Of a stretch of 64,000 nt of DNA, positions 18,600 through 29,982 are shown piece by piece. The stretch is from Pantoea sp. (lineage in GTDB: Bacteria > Pseudomonadota > Gammaproteobacteria > Enterobacterales > Enterobacteriaceae), in the NCBI RefSeq assembly GCF_028283705.1, contig NZ_JAPWKD010000011.1, positions 1-64,000 of the forward strand, given 5' to 3'. The notes under the pieces were generated by a model, which was not told the DNA's origin, did not search any database, and saw only the letters and a program-made list of their open reading frames with translations. Within the stretch, counting starts at the first letter, position 1, and the number at the start of each line of letters is the position of its first letter. Made by a program: the position numbers and the translations under genes.

Positions 18600-21529
18600 G
18601 CGGCGGAGTTCGGCTTCCAGCGTCGTCACGTCCGGGCAATCGCCGGCGCGCACCACCAGATCGATCAGCCCGGCCGGCGCCGCGGCCGGATCGAACAGGC
18701 CGTCGATGCAAAGCCGGATCAGTTGCGACAGCTCGGTATAAAGCGCCAGGGCCTGCCGGCAGGTGGCCAGATCGTCGAGAGCCATGAAATCGGGGCCAAA
18801 TCGATCCAGGGCCTCGACGGTACTTAAGCCGATATTCGCTTCCGTATCGCCCTGCGTCGGTGCGGCGAGGCGCAGGTATTGGGCGATGAACTCGATGTCG
18901 ATCTGGCCGCCCCGCGCATGCTTCAGATCCCAGAGGCCGGCCGGCGGCTTTTCCGTATCGACCAGCGTGCGCATCTCGGCGACGTCCTGGGCGATCTTCG
19001 CCCGATCGGCGGGCGCTGCCAGCACGCCGGCGACGATGCGTCCGGCATCCCCGGCCAAGGCCGTGTCGCCACAGATGACCCGGGCGCGGGTCAAGGCCAT
19101 GTGCTCCCAGGTCCAGGCTTCCTCGCGCTGGTATTTCTCGAAGGCGTTGATGCGTGTCGCCACCGGCCCCTTGTTGCCAGAGGGCCGCAGGCGCATGTCG
19201 ACCTGATAGAGAATACCCTCTGCCGTCGGGGCCGAGAGCGCTGCGATCAGGCGTTGGGTGATGCGGGCGAAATAGCGGGTCGCATCAAGCGGCCTGGCAC
19301 CATCGGACTCGGTGGCGTCGTCATCGTAATCGTAGAGCAGGATGATATCGACGTCGGAGCCGGCGGTGAGCTCGAAGCTACCGAGCTTGCCCATGCCGAT
19401 GACCGCGATCCGACCGCCGGGGAAATCGCCGTGGGCGGCACGCAGTTCGTTGCGCACGGCGTCGAGCGCGGCGGCGATGACGAGGTCGGCCAGATGGGTG
19501 AAGGCCCGGCCGGCCATCGCCCCGGAAATCGCCCCGGTCAGCAGTCGGATGCCGATCAGGAAACGCTGCTCGGCGGCAAAGATGCGCAGCCGATCGAGGA
19601 TATCCTCATAGTGCCGGGCCGGCTGCAGAAAGCTGTCGAGGCGGGCGGCGAGATAGCTGCGCGTCGGCAGCTCGGCCATGAGGCCGGGATCGAGCATGCC
19701 GTCGAAGACGTGCGGGCGGGCGGCGATGATGTCGGCCAGCCGCGGCGCTGCCGCCATGATGGTGACGATGAGGTCGAGCAGGACGGGATTTTTGCCGAGC
19801 AGCGAAAACAGCTGGATGCCGGCCGGCAGGCCGGAGAGGAACTGGTCGAAGCGCAGCAGCGCCTCGTCGGCCCGCGTGCTTTCGCCGAAGGCGCGCAGCA
19901 ATTGCGGTGTCAGCTCCGTCAGCCGCTCGCGCGCCTCGACGGATTGCGTCGCGCGGTAGCGGCCGTAATGCCAGGTGCGAATGATGCGCGACATGTCGGC
20001 GGCGCGCTCGAAGCCGAGCCGCTGCAGGGTCTGCAGCGTTTCGGGATCGTCCGCCTGGCCGGTGAAGACCAGATTGCCGGCCTCGCCGGAAAGCCGCGTC
20101 TCATGCTCGAACAGCTGCGCATAGCGCCGTTCCACGGTTTTCAGCACGGCCACCAGCCGTTCCGAAAAGCCCTGGACGTCGGCAAATCCCATCATCAGCG
20201 CAATGCGCTTCAGCTCGGCATCGGTTTCCGGCAGCAGATGCGTCTGCTCGTCGCGGACCATCTGGATGCGGTGCTCGACATCGCGCAGGAACCAGTAGGC
20301 ATCGCTCAGCTCGTCGCGCGTCTCGGCATCGATCCAGCCGGCCCGGGTCAGTTCGATAAGCGTCGCCTCGGTGGCGCGGCCGCGCAGCGCCGGCATGCGG
20401 CCACCGGCGATCAGCTGCTGCGTCTGGGCGAAGAACTCGATCTCGCGGATGCCGCCGCGGCCGAGCTTGACGTTGTGGCCGCCTTTGACGGCGATCTCGC
20501 CATGGCCCTTGTGGACATGGATCTGGCGCTTGATCGAATGGATGTCGGCAATCGCCGCGAAATCGAGATATTTGCGGAAGACGAAGGGGACGAGGTCGCG
20601 GATGAAGGCGGCGCCGGCCGCCCTGTCGCCGGCGACGGGACGGGCCTTGATGAAGGCGGCGCGCTCCCAGTTCTGGCCGCGGCCTTCGTAGTAGATCATC
20701 GCCGCGTCGACCGGCATGGCCAGCGGTGTGGCGCCCGGATCGGGCCGCAGGCGCAGGTCGGTGCGGAAGACGTAGCCGTCGGCGGTGCGCTCCTGCAGGA
20801 TGCGCACCAGCCGGCGCATCAGCCGCGGAAAGATGTCGATGGCATCGTCCGGATCGGCAACGATGCCGGCCATGTCGTCGAAGAAGATGACGAGGTCGAT
20901 GTCGGAGGAATAGTTCAGCTCCTCGGCGCCGAGCTTGCCCATGCCGAGAACGATCAGGCCGGAGCCGGCGCCGGGTTGGCCGCGTCCTTCAGCACCAGCT
21001 TGCCGGCTTCGTGGGCAGACAGGAGCAGATGATCGATGGCGGCGGAAATCGAAGCCTCGGCCAGGGCGCTCAGCAGGCGCGCGGAGGTCCGGGCGTCGAA
21101 CAGCCGGCTGAGATCGGCAAGCGCGATGAGAAAGGCCGCCTTGCGCTTGATGCGGCGCAGGCGCCCCATCAGCTCGCCTTCCGATACCGCCGCCGCGTCC
21201 GCAGCCGGCAGCCAGGCCTGCCGTGCCGCGTCGATCAGCCGTTCGATCTGCGGCACCAGGGGAGCGCCGATCGCCGCAGCCAGCAAGGCGGGATCGAGTT
21301 CGGCGGTATCATGCAGATAGGGGGAGAGGGTGAAGACAGCGACGATGAAATCGCGCAGCGGCGTATCGCCGTCGATCAGCGCCGCGACCGCCGCCTGCCG
21401 CTTGCCGATGGTTTTCAGGTCGGCCAGCGCCGTCTTGGCCGCGGCCTGGTTGAGCGGTCGCAACAGGCCGCGGGCAACGGCGTCCAGTCGATCGTTCGGT
21501 GGGGTCAAGCAGCGCTCCGGCCTGTTCAA
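18552..21529 (-). CDS. glnE: Glutamine synthetase adenylyltransferase/deadenylase, frameshifted as read
   Basis: Bifunctional enzyme that adds AMP to or removes it from glutamine synthetase according to nitrogen status, in concert with PII. Two nucleotidyltransferase domains are visible: the deadenylase half with MGKLGAEELNYSSDIDLV and the adenylylating half with GMGKLGSFELTAGSDVDIIL. The first 190 residues are in one frame ending at 20954; the remainder is in another frame from about 20960. Restoring one G near 20960-20970 gives the expected PGSGLIVLGMGKLG joint and about 992 residues, the family length. The start is a TTG at 21529, tentative. It converges on pleC. Confidence 0.92.
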
Positions 21530-21639
21530 GCGGTCGTGGTCAGACGCCCCGCCGGATAGTCGCGAAGCTGGTCACGGGCCAATCTAGGCTGAAGTGCGGC
21601 CAACGCCAAGGGCTGGCACGCCGAACGCGGCCATCGTCG

Positions 21640-23052
21640 TCAATTCCTGCCGGCGTTCGGAAACACCATCGTCGCCGTCAGCCCATGCGCCTCGGCATTG
21701 TCGGGATCGGTGTCGGCCAGCTGCAACTTGCCGCCGTGCAGCTCCATCACCGCCTCGACCAGCGACAGACCGAGCCCGGTGCCCGGCTTCGACCGGCTCT
21801 CGTCGAGGCGGAAGAAGCGCTTGACGACGTCCTCGCGTTTTTCCGCCGGCACGCCGGCCCCATGGTCGGCGACGCAGAGGCTGACGCCATCGGCAGTGCG
21901 GGCGAGCTTGAGAACGACATCCGGCCGGCCGGAGCCGCCCGGCGCATATTTGAGGGCATTGTCGATCAGGTTGAACAGCGCCTGGCCGATCAGTTCGCGG
22001 TTGCCCTGGATTTCCAGGCCCGGCTCGATGTCGGCGGTGAGGACGAGCCCGGCATCCTCGGCCACCGGCTCGTAGAGTTCGGCCGTATCGGCAACGATGG
22101 CCGACAGGTCGACCGCCGTCATTTCCGCCGCCACCGCGCCGGCCTCGACCCGCGAAATCATCAGCAGCGCGTTGAAGGTGCGGATCAGCTGGTCGGATTC
22201 GGCGATGATGCCTTCGAGGGCGATACGGCGGCGTTCCTCATCGCCGACATCCAGCGCATCGACCGCCTTGTTGCGCAGCCGGGTCAGCGGCGTCTTCAGG
22301 TCGTGGGCGATGTTGTCGGAGACCTGGCGCAGGCCTTCGTTGAGCTTTTCGATGCGCTCGAGCATGGTGTTCAGCGAATCCGACATGCGGTCGAATTCGT
22401 CGCCGGAGCCGCCGACCGGCAGCCGCTGCGACAGGTCGCCGGCCATGATCTTGCGGCTGGCATCGGTCATCCGGTCGATGCGGCGGAGCGCATTGCGGCC
22501 GATGCCGAACCAGATGACCAGCGCACCGACGCCCATGATCGCCAGCGCCAGCATCAGCGCCTGGCGGACCAGCAGGCGAAACCGCTCCGGCTCGCCGAGG
22601 TCGCGGCCGATCAGGATGCGCAGGCCATTGTCGAGGGTGAAGATGTTGGCGATCGCCAGGTGATGACGCTCGGCGGTGGTGTCGGCATAGCGCTCGTAGA
22701 TGAACGGCAGCTCGGTCCAGCCCTGGTCGTCGAAGGTGCCCGGCTGCACGGAGGCGACGTTGCCGGCGAGGATCTCGCCCGTCGGGCTGGCGATGACGTA
22801 GAGATTGGCGCCCGGCTGGCGGGCGCGCCGCTCCATGGTGCGCAGCAAAAGGTTCAGGCCACCGTTTTCATAGGCATGCTTGACCTGGCTGACTTCCAGG
22901 CTGACGGCATCGCGGATCTGCTGCGTCAGCAGCCGCTCCGACATCGACGTGACGTAAAACACCAGCGTTGCGGCGCAGAGGGCAAAGAGCAGGATGTAGA
23001 GGGCGGACAGGCGGACGGCGGTGGACTTGAAGAGGACGCGGAAGCGACTCAT
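21640..23052 (-). CDS. Two-component sensor histidine kinase
   Basis: A 470-residue inner-membrane kinase of the OmpR-partner class. Two membrane helices (about residues 15-35 and 163-183) enclose a 125-residue periplasmic domain; a HAMP domain (RRIDRMTDASRKIMAGDLSQ) follows; HisKA carries His250 in DNIAHDLKTPLTRL; HATPase motifs are NLIDNALKYAP, DHGAGVP and GTGLGLSLVEA. Its start overlaps the stop of the response regulator gene by four bases (ATGA), so the two are co-translated. The signal is unknown; its placement next to degP suggests an envelope-stress role, which is an inference. Confidence 0.9.
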   Translation of the reverse strand: MSRFRVLFKSTAVRLSALYILLFALCAATLVFYVTSMSERLLTQQIRDAVSLEVSQVKHAYENGGLNLLLRTMERRARQPGANLYVIASPTGEILAGNVASVQPGTFDDQGWTELPFIYERYADTTAERHHLAIANIFTLDNGLRILIGRDLGEPERFRLLVRQALMLALAIMGVGALVIWFGIGRNALRRIDRMTDASRKIMAGDLSQRLPVGGSGDEFDRMSDSLNTMLERIEKLNEGLRQVSDNIAHDLKTPLTRLRNKAVDALDVGDEERRRIALEGIIAESDQLIRTFNALLMISRVEAGAVAAEMTAVDLSAIVADTAELYEPVAEDAGLVLTADIEPGLEIQGNRELIGQALFNLIDNALKYAPGGSGRPDVVLKLARTADGVSLCVADHGAGVPAEKREDVVKRFFRLDESRSKPGTGLGLSLVEAVMELHGGKLQLADTDPDNAEAHGLTATMVFPNAGRN

Positions 23053-23726
23053 CCCTCGTCCTTGATCATGTAGCCCGCGCCGCGGATGGTTTTCAGCAGC
23101 GGCATGTTGAAATCCCGCTCGATTTTGGCGCGCAGGCGCGAGACGTGGACGTCGATGACGTTGGTCTGCGGATCGAAGTGGTAATCCCAGACGTTTTCGA
23201 GCAGCATGGTGCGGGTCACCACCTGGCCGGCATTCTTCATCAGATATTCGAGCAGCCGGAATTCGCGCGGCTGCAGGACGATCTCCTTGCCGGCGCGGCG
23301 CACCTCGTGGGAGAGCCGGTCGAGTTCGAGATCGCCGACCCGGTAGAGCACGTCCTGGTCCGGCGTGCCCTTGCGGCGGCCGAGAACCTCGACGCGGGCG
23401 AGCAGCTCGCTGAAGGCATAGGGTTTCGGCAGATAATCGTCGCCGCCGGCGCGCAGGCCGGTGACGCGGTCGTCGACCTGGCCGAGCGCGGACAGAATCA
23501 GCACCGGCGTGTGGATCGCCTTGCGGCGCAGCTCGGCAATCACCGACAGGCCGTCGCGGCGCGGCAGCATGCGGTCGATGACCATCACGTCATAGGTGTT
23601 TTCGGTGCCCATGAAGAGGCCGCTCTCGCCGTCACTGGCGTGATCGGCAAGGATTCCGGCCTCGCGAAACGCCTTGGTCAGGTAGGCGGCGGCTTCGAGG
23701 TCATCTTCGATGATCAAAATCTTCAT
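23049..23726 (-). CDS. OmpR-family response regulator
   Basis: A 225-residue regulator with a receiver domain (acidic pocket Asp8 and Asp9, phosphorylation site Asp51 in VIDRMLP, Lys101 in YLPKPY) and a C-terminal winged helix (FRLLEYLMKNAGQVVTRTML and VIDVHVSRLRAKI). The start at 23726 is the first residue of the receiver strand (MKILIIEDD); the frame extends upstream to 23852 without homology. It precedes and overlaps its cognate kinase gene. The gene lies about 170 bp downstream of degP on the same strand, so read-through from degP is possible. Confidence 0.9.
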   Translation of the reverse strand: MKILIIEDDLEAAAYLTKAFREAGILADHASDGESGLFMGTENTYDVMVIDRMLPRRDGLSVIAELRRKAIHTPVLILSALGQVDDRVTGLRAGGDDYLPKPYAFSELLARVEVLGRRKGTPDQDVLYRVGDLELDRLSHEVRRAGKEIVLQPREFRLLEYLMKNAGQVVTRTMLLENVWDYHFDPQTNVIDVHVSRLRAKIERDFNMPLLKTIRGAGYMIKDEG

Positions 23727-23895
23727 GTGGGTGACATTACTCGCCGGCGGCACTGCTGCACAACCGGAATCGGTGGCGTCGGATTTTGGCTGGCTACCGC
23801 TGGTCATGGTCTCACCCATCGTTGCTCGTCGGGAAACAAAGAAGCCGTGCAAGCGGCGGCCTGCACGGCTCCGGTCTACATTGCTGCGTCAGCAA

Positions 23896-25449
23896 TCAGC
23901 CCTGGGCGGCGAGCGGCAGCGCCACGAAGCGGCTGCCGTCGTCGGACTGGATCTGGAAGAGCGCCCGGGTGCGGCCGTCCTTCTTGGCCTGGGCGATCAC
24001 CTTGGCGATGTCCTGGGCGTTGGCGACGTCCTGGTTGTTGACGGAGGTGATCTTCTCACCTTCCTTCACACCCTTGTCGGCCGCATCGGAGTCCGGGTTG
24101 ACGGCGGTGATGGCGACACCCTTGCCGTCATCGGACGGACCGACGGTCAGGCCGAGATCGGCCAGCGCCTTTTCGGAGGCCGGCTGCTGCGGTTCGGCCG
24201 GCGTCTGGTTGTTGCCGTCGGCAGAAGCCTTCTGTTCGGCCGGCAACGTGCCGAGTTCGACGGTCAGCGGCTGCGACTTGCCGTCGCGCCAGATCGCCAC
24301 TTCGACCTTCTTGCCCGGCGCCATGCCGGCGATGCGGCGGGCGAGATCGCGCGGATCCTTGATCGGGTCGCCGTTGACGGCGGTCACCACGTCGCCGTTC
24401 TTGATGCCGGCCTTCTGGCCGGGCGAGCCTTCCTGCGGCGAGACGACGAGGGCGCCGGCCGGCTCGGACAGGCCGAGCGATTCGGCGATGTCCTTGGTCA
24501 CCGGCTGGATCTGCACGCCGAGCCAGCCGCGCGACACCGAGCCGGTCTTGATCAGGTCGGCAACGACGTCCTTGGCGGTCGTCGAGGGAATGGCGAAGGC
24601 GATGCCGACGCTGCCGCCCGACGGCGAGAAGATGGCGGTGTTGATGCCGACGACTTCGCCGCTGAGGTTGAAGGTCGGGCCGCCGGAATTGCCCTTGTTC
24701 ACCGAGGCGTCGATCTGCAGATAGTCGTCATAGGGACCGGAGCCGATGTCGCGGCCGCGGGCCGAGATGATGCCGGCCGTCACCGTGCCGCCGAGGCCGA
24801 AGGGATTGCCGACGGCAACGACCCAGTCGCCGACGCGGATCTTGGTATCGTCAGCCCATTTGACGTAGGTGAACTTGCGCTTGTCGTCGACCTTGAGGAC
24901 GGCGAGATCGGTGCGCGGATCCTTGCCGATCAGCTTGGCGTCCAGCTCGGTGCCGTCGCTGAGGACGACGACGAAGGCGGCGCCATCGGAGACGACGTGG
25001 TTGTTGGTGACGAGATAGCCGTCGTCGGAGATGAAGAAGCCGGAGCCCTGGGCGACCGGGCGCAGGCGGCCCTTGTCGGCGTTCGGCTTCTGCGCCTGAT
25101 CCTGCGAACCCTTGCCGTTCGGCTGCTGGCCGAACTGCTTGAAGAATTTCTTCAGCGGGTGATCGTCCGGCAGTTCGTCGAAGCCGCGGCCGAGACCAAA
25201 GCTGTCGTCCTCATCGGCGACCGGATTGACGCGCGACTCGACACGCACCGACACGACGGCGGGAGACACGGCGTCAACGACATTGGCAAAGCTCGGAACC
25301 TGCGGCGCCTGGACGGTGACGGCATCGGCATAGGAACTGGAGATTTCGGCAGGGACGCCGGCTGCCAGGGCGGCAACGGCGATGCCGGCGACAGCGGAAG
25401 CCTTCAAAGCAGTGCTGCGCGTCAGGCGGCTTTTGATGGTCTCGAACAT
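23896..25449 (-). CDS. degP: DegP/HtrA periplasmic serine protease
   Basis: A 517-residue envelope protease/chaperone that degrades misfolded periplasmic proteins. It has an N-terminal signal region (KASAVAGIAVAALAAGVP), a trypsin-like domain with triad His in VTNNHVV, Asp in DPRTDLAVLK and Ser in KGNSGGPTFNL, followed by two PDZ domains (RGWLGVQIQPV and the C-terminal ITAVNPDSDAADKGV region). A Gln/Lys-rich insert near residues 105-130 is the LA-loop position. It is downstream of cycL (ccmH) as in other rhizobia, with about 165 bp between, where its own promoter probably lies. Confidence 0.93.
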   Translation of the reverse strand: MFETIKSRLTRSTALKASAVAGIAVAALAAGVPAEISSSYADAVTVQAPQVPSFANVVDAVSPAVVSVRVESRVNPVADEDDSFGLGRGFDELPDDHPLKKFFKQFGQQPNGKGSQDQAQKPNADKGRLRPVAQGSGFFISDDGYLVTNNHVVSDGAAFVVVLSDGTELDAKLIGKDPRTDLAVLKVDDKRKFTYVKWADDTKIRVGDWVVAVGNPFGLGGTVTAGIISARGRDIGSGPYDDYLQIDASVNKGNSGGPTFNLSGEVVGINTAIFSPSGGSVGIAFAIPSTTAKDVVADLIKTGSVSRGWLGVQIQPVTKDIAESLGLSEPAGALVVSPQEGSPGQKAGIKNGDVVTAVNGDPIKDPRDLARRIAGMAPGKKVEVAIWRDGKSQPLTVELGTLPAEQKASADGNNQTPAEPQQPASEKALADLGLTVGPSDDGKGVAITAVNPDSDAADKGVKEGEKITSVNNQDVANAQDIAKVIAQAKKDGRTRALFQIQSDDGSRFVALPLAAQG

Positions 25450-25616
25450 GTGCGTACCTTTTCTTTTCTTCTGGACTGGCGCCGTGGGGTCAGCGGCGAG
25501 CAGTTGATGAACAAGATATAGGGTTTTGCACGTTACGGCGAACTGTCCGGTCCATGAAATGTTGGTAATGTTGCAAATTGTTTCCGGCAAGGTGAAGGCT
25601 CCGGAAATATTCGCCG

Positions 25617-26075
25617 CTATTCGCCAAGCAACGCGTCGAGGCGCGCCTGTTCCTCGCCGGTCAGGCGGGTGCCGGTCGGCTTGCCGCGGCGGCGGCTGGC
25701 AAACACCGCCATGGAAATGGCACCGATCACCAACAGGGCGATCGGCGCGCCCCACAGCACATAGGTCTTTTCGCTGAGGCGCGGCTTCAGCAGCACGAAT
25801 TCGCCGTAGCGCGAAACGATGTAGTCGAGCACCTGCTGATTGCTGTCGCCATCGACGAGGCGCTTGCGCACCAGCAGCCTGAGGTCGCGGGCGAGATCGG
25901 CGTTGGAATCGTCGATCGACTGGTTCTGGCAGACCATGCAGCGCAGTTCGGTGGAGATCGCCCGGGCCCTTGTTTCAAGCGCCGGATTGGACAGCACTTC
26001 GTCGGGATTGACGGCGAAGGCGGACATGGGGAGCAAAAGGAGAAGCGCGAAAAGCAGCCGTGCCAGGATCGCCAC
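25617..26075 (-). CDS. cycL: Cytochrome c-type biogenesis protein CcmH/CycL
   Basis: Membrane-anchored thiol oxidoreductase of the cytochrome c maturation system; it handles the apocytochrome CXXCH thiols. Visible: a signal/anchor ([21 protein letters not shown]), the redox motif in [19 protein letters not shown], and a C-terminal membrane helix ([20 protein letters not shown]). The start is uncertain: GTG at 26075 gives the best signal sequence, whereas an ATG at 26112 would lie inside the adjacent palindromic repeat. It ends the cycHJKL gene set; there is no ccmG here, as usual for rhizobial cyc clusters. Confidence 0.88.
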   Translation of the reverse strand: MAILARLLFALLLLLPMSAFAVNPDEVLSNPALETRARAISTELRCMVCQNQSIDDSNADLARDLRLLVRKRLVDGDSNQQVLDYIVSRYGEFVLLKPRLSEKTYVLWGAPIALLVIGAISMAVFASRRRGKPTGTRLTGEEQARLDALLGE

Positions 26076-26105
26076 TGTCGGTTGGCGGCGCTGTGCACCT
26101 CCTCC

Positions 26106-26239
26106 CCTCATTCCTGTGCTTGTCACGGGAATCCAGCCACGGCGCTTCTGCGCCGTGAATGACTCGCGGGCATGAGAGGAGTCCGCTCCGCCCAAGGACT
26201 TGGGCGGGCTGGATTCCTGTGACAAGCACAGGAATGAGG
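26106..26239. repeat. RIME-like palindromic intergenic element, copy A
   Basis: Outer 33-bp inverted repeat (26106-26138 and 26207-26239, one mismatch) beginning CCTCATTCCTGTGCTTGTCA. It encloses two further perfect palindromes: CACGGCGC/GCGCCGTG (26138-26157) and CCGCCCAAG/CTTGGGCGG (26188-26207). The layout matches Rhizobium-type intergenic mosaic elements. It lies between cycK and cycL on what should be one transcript. A second copy is at 46853. Confidence 0.8.
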
Positions 26240-26254
26240 GAAGCATAAGCCGCC

Positions 26255-28245
26255 TCATTCCGCCGGTTCCATCGCCACCCGCGCCGCCTTGGCCCGCCGG
26301 CTGGGCGCGCCGACGCGCAGGCGGCGGTCGCTGAGCGAGACGATGCCGCCGAGCGCCATGATGATCGCCCCGCCCCAGATGCAGACGATCAGCGGCTTCC
26401 ACCAGATGCGCACGACGATGCTGCCGTCATTGCCGGCGTCGCCGAGCGAGACGTAGAGCTGGCTGAGGCCGAAGGTCAGGATGCCGGCCTCGGTGTCGTG
26501 GCGCTCTTGCGGGCGGTGAAGATGCGCTTGGCCGAGGACACGGTGGCAACGGCGACGCCGCCGCGGCTGACGGTGAAGGTGCCGCGATCTTCCGTAAAGT
26601 TCGGGCCGACGCCGGGCTTCATGCCGTCGAAATGCAGGCTGTAGCCGCCGAGCGCCGTGGTGGCGCCCGGCTTCATGTCCAGGATGTTTTCCGTCTGGAA
26701 GGTGCTGACGGCGACGATGCCAAGCACGGTGACGCCGAGCCCGGCATGGGCCAGCGCCGAGCCGAAGGCCGAGCGCGGCAGGCCGGCGAAGCGCCGCCAG
26801 GCGACATTGGCGGCACCTTGCCGATGCCGGCCCTGAACCACAGGTCGGTGGCGGCGCCAAAAATCAGGAACAGGCCGGCGCCAAGGCCGAGGATGGCCAT
26901 GACAGGACCGCCATGCTGGACATAGAACAGCACCAGCGCCGCGACGAAGGCAAGACCGGCGGCGGCGTAGAGCCGCTGGAAGGCGCCGAGCAGGTCGCCG
27001 CGCTTCCAGGCGAGCAGCGGGCCGAAGGGCACGGCCACCAGCAGCGGGATCATCAGCAGGCCAAAGGTCATGTTGAAGAAGGGCGGGCCGACGGAAATCT
27101 TGTCGTTGGTCAGCGTTTCCAGCGCCAGCGGATAGAGCGTGCCGGTCAGCACCGTGCCGCAGGCGACGGTGAGGATCAGGTTGTTGAGCACCAGCGCGCC
27201 TTCGCGCGAGATCGGCGCGAACAGGCCGCCGGCCGTCAGTTTTGGCGCCCGCAAGGCAAACAGCGACAGGGCGCCGCCGATGAAGATCAGCAGGATGCAG
27301 AGGATGAAGACGCCGCGCGTCGGATCGCTGGCGAAGGCATGCACCGAGGTCAGCACGCCGGAGCGCACCAGGAAGGTGCCGAGCAGCGACAGCGAGAAGG
27401 TGAGGATGGCGAGCAGCACGGTCCAGATCTTCAGCGCATCGCGCTTTTCCATCACCAGCGCCGAATGCAGCAGCGCGGTGCCGGCCAGCCACGGCATGAA
27501 GGAGGCGTTCTCGACCGGATCCCAGAACCACCAGCCGCCCCAGCCGAGCTCGTAATAGGCCCAGTAGGAGCCCATGGCGATGCCGGCGGTGAGGCAGGTC
27601 CAGGCGGCGAGCGTCCAGGGGCGCACCCAGCGCGCCCAGGCGGCATCGATGCGGCCTTCGATCAGGGCGGCGACGGCAAAGGAGAAGCAGACGGAGAAGC
27701 CGACATAGCCGAGATAGAGCAGCGGCGGATGGATGGCGAGGCCGATGTCCTGCAGCACCGGATTGAGGTCCTTGCCCTCGGCCGGCGCCGGATCGAGGCG
27801 GGTGAAGGGATTGGAGGTCAAGCAGGATGAAGATCAGGAAGGCGACCGAGATCCAGGCCTGCACCGACAGCACGTTGGCGCGCAGCGTGTCCGGCAGGTT
27901 GCGGCCGAACACGGCGACGAGGCCGCTGAACAGCGCCAGGATCAGCAGCCAGAGCATCATCGATCCCTCGTGATTGCCCCAGACGCCCGACACCTTGAAG
28001 ATCATCGGCACCAGCGAATGGGAATTCTCCCAGACGTTGACGACGGAAAAATCGGAGACGACATGGGCGTAGGTCAAGACGCCGAAGGAGAAGGCGACGA
28101 GCACGAACAGCGCGATCGAGCCCGGCCGGGCCACATCCATCATCGCCTGATCCTGGCGCCGGGCGCCGATCAGCGGGATGGTCGAGACGATGATGGCGGT
28201 GGCCAGCGCCAGAACCAGTGCGTAATGTCCAAGCTCGATGATCAT
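26255..28245 (-). CDS. cycK: Cytochrome c heme lyase CcmF/CycK, three frameshifts as read
   Basis: Large polytopic inner-membrane subunit of the heme-apocytochrome ligation complex. Reading from 28245, the frame gives [18 protein letters not shown] and [13 protein letters not shown]. It then shifts at about 27820 (extra T in CTGCTTGACC) to the frame with the tryptophan-rich signature [20 protein letters not shown], again at about 26815, and again at about 26505, ending MEPAE at 26255. Joined length is about 660 residues, as expected. All three breaks are single-base indels. Its start overlaps the cycJ stop (ATGA). Given a conserved operon, sequencing errors are the likely cause. Confidence 0.9.
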
Positions 28246-28697
28246 TTGCTGGCTTCCTCGCCGCCCTTCCAGGTGCCGTCCTTCTTCAGGCGATCGGCGA
28301 CCTCTTTCGGCATGTAGCGTTCATCATGCTTGGCAAGCACCGTGTCGGCAACGAAAACATCGTCGCCCGGCTCGAAGCGGCCTTCGGTGACGACACCCTG
28401 CCCCTCGCGAAACAGGTCGGGCAGGATGCCGGTATATTTGACCTTGACGGCGGCAGCGCTGCCGTCGGTGACGGCAAACTGCACCGTCGTCCCCTCGCCG
28501 CGCACCACCGTGCCCTCGCCGACCAGGCCGCCGAGGCGGATCAGCGTGCCGGGACTGACCGGCTTCTTGGCGAGATCGCCGGGCATGTAGAAATAGGCGA
28601 CCGACTGGCTGAAGGCGAACATCACCAAAAACACCGCGACGACGATAAAGCTCATGCCGCCGCCGATGACGGCCAGGCGTTTCTGCTTGCGGGTCAT
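28242..28697 (-). CDS. cycJ: Cytochrome c maturation heme chaperone CcmE/CycJ
   Basis: A 151-residue periplasmic heme chaperone anchored by one N-terminal helix ([20 protein letters not shown]). The covalent heme-binding His is in [11 protein letters not shown] near residue 130, and the Tyr in this motif is present. It receives heme from the CcmABCD exporter and hands it to CcmF/CcmH. Its start overlaps the end of cycH and its stop overlaps the start of cycK, each by ATGA, giving tight operon coupling. Intact. Confidence 0.95.
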   Translation of the reverse strand: MTRKQKRLAVIGGGMSFIVVAVFLVMFAFSQSVAYFYMPGDLAKKPVSPGTLIRLGGLVGEGTVVRGEGTTVQFAVTDGSAAAVKVKYTGILPDLFREGQGVVTEGRFEPGDDVFVADTVLAKHDERYMPKEVADRLKKDGTWKGGEEASK

Positions 28698-29846
28698 GGC
28701 TGCGTCGCCTCCGTCGGAAGATCGAGCTGCTTGGCAAGCGCCACCAGCTGCTGGCCCTGCTCGCCGCTGGCCGGGAAAGGCCGCCAGGCCGCGCTTCAGG
28801 GCATCGGCGGCCTTATCCTTGTCATCAAGCACGGCATAGGAGCGGATCAGCCGCATCCAGCCTTCGAAATTGTTGGGATCGTCCTTGAGCTTGGCGTCGA
28901 GCGTGTCGACCATGCCCTTGATCATCTGCTGGCGGTCGCCGCTGTTCATCGTCTGGGCGGCGGCGACGTCTTCGGCGTCGGGGGCGCCGAGCGCCTTCGG
29001 ATCGGCGGCAGGCGGTGCGGCCGGGGCGCCGCCGTTCTTGGCGATATGCTGGTTGACCAGCGGCAGCCAGGGCGCATCGGCCGGCGATTCGCTTGCCAGC
29101 GCCACAAAGGCGTTCTTGGCCTCGTCCGCCTTGCCTTCCTGCTCGAAGGCCAGCGCCAGGTAGAATTTGGCGCGCGGATTGTTGGGGTCCATCTGCACCG
29201 ATTGCTGCAGCGCCTCGCGGGCCTCGGCCGTGACGACGCCGTCGGAAGTGGCCATCAGCGTTTCGGCCAGGCTGCCCAGCCGGTCGGGCGTCGGCCCGAG
29301 CAGGCGGATGGCATTGCGATAGGCGACCTGCGCATCGAGGAAGCGGCCGGTCTTCATGTAGATCGGCGCCAGCACGGCCCAGCCTTTGCCGTCATCGGGG
29401 TTTTCGGCCAGATGATGCTCGGCCTTGGCCACCAGGATGGCCATGTCGTTGCCGGGGTGTTCGAGCCGCGCTTCCAGCGGCTGCGACGGCAGACCGGGAT
29501 CGCCGGTCCGCAAGTACAGACAGAGACCGAGCACCGGCAGCAGGAGGATGATGAAGGCCTGCGTCAGGCGGTGGGACTTTCGGCCAACAGCCCTTGCCGG
29601 CGCCTTGTCCGGCGCGGCGGCGACCGCCAGCAGCCGCCGGCCGATTTCGGCCTTGGCATAAACGGCCTGCTCGGCGGTAATCAGCCCGCCGGCCAGGTCG
29701 CGATCGAGTTCGGCCAGCTGGTCGCGGTAGACGGCGGTTTCGCCGGCACGATCGAGCTCTGCCGCCTGCGCGCCGCGCAGCAGCGGATAGAGCAGGACGG
29801 CGCCGACACTTGCCGTCAGAACGGCAACGATGATCCAGAACAACAT
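28694..29846 (-). CDS. cycH: Cytochrome c maturation protein CcmI/CycH, frameshifted as read
   Basis: Membrane-anchored TPR protein that binds apocytochromes for the heme lyase. An N-terminal helix ([20 protein letters not shown]) and a second helix near residue 100 ([15 protein letters not shown]) bracket a cytoplasmic loop; the periplasmic part has TPR repeats ([54 protein letters not shown]). As read, the frame runs on into cycJ. One extra C in the run at 28773-28775 explains this: the corrected frame ends LPTEATQP and a stop that overlaps the cycJ ATG (28694-28697). About 384 residues in total. Confidence 0.9.
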
Positions 29847-29982
29847 AGACGCCCAATACGTTAACGCTGCAGGCATTCCAACTGCGAAAGCTTAAATGAC
29901 GAAAATTTGAGGCGTTTGGCCGCAAGGCCTCCAGCACAATCTACACTGGACGAGCCGGCTGGCCTACCCGCCGCCCTCCGCG

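Noticed and set aside
18879..21032. 717-codon open frame on the plus strand
   Set aside because: Antisense shadow of glnE; glnE has two clear nucleotidyltransferase domains.
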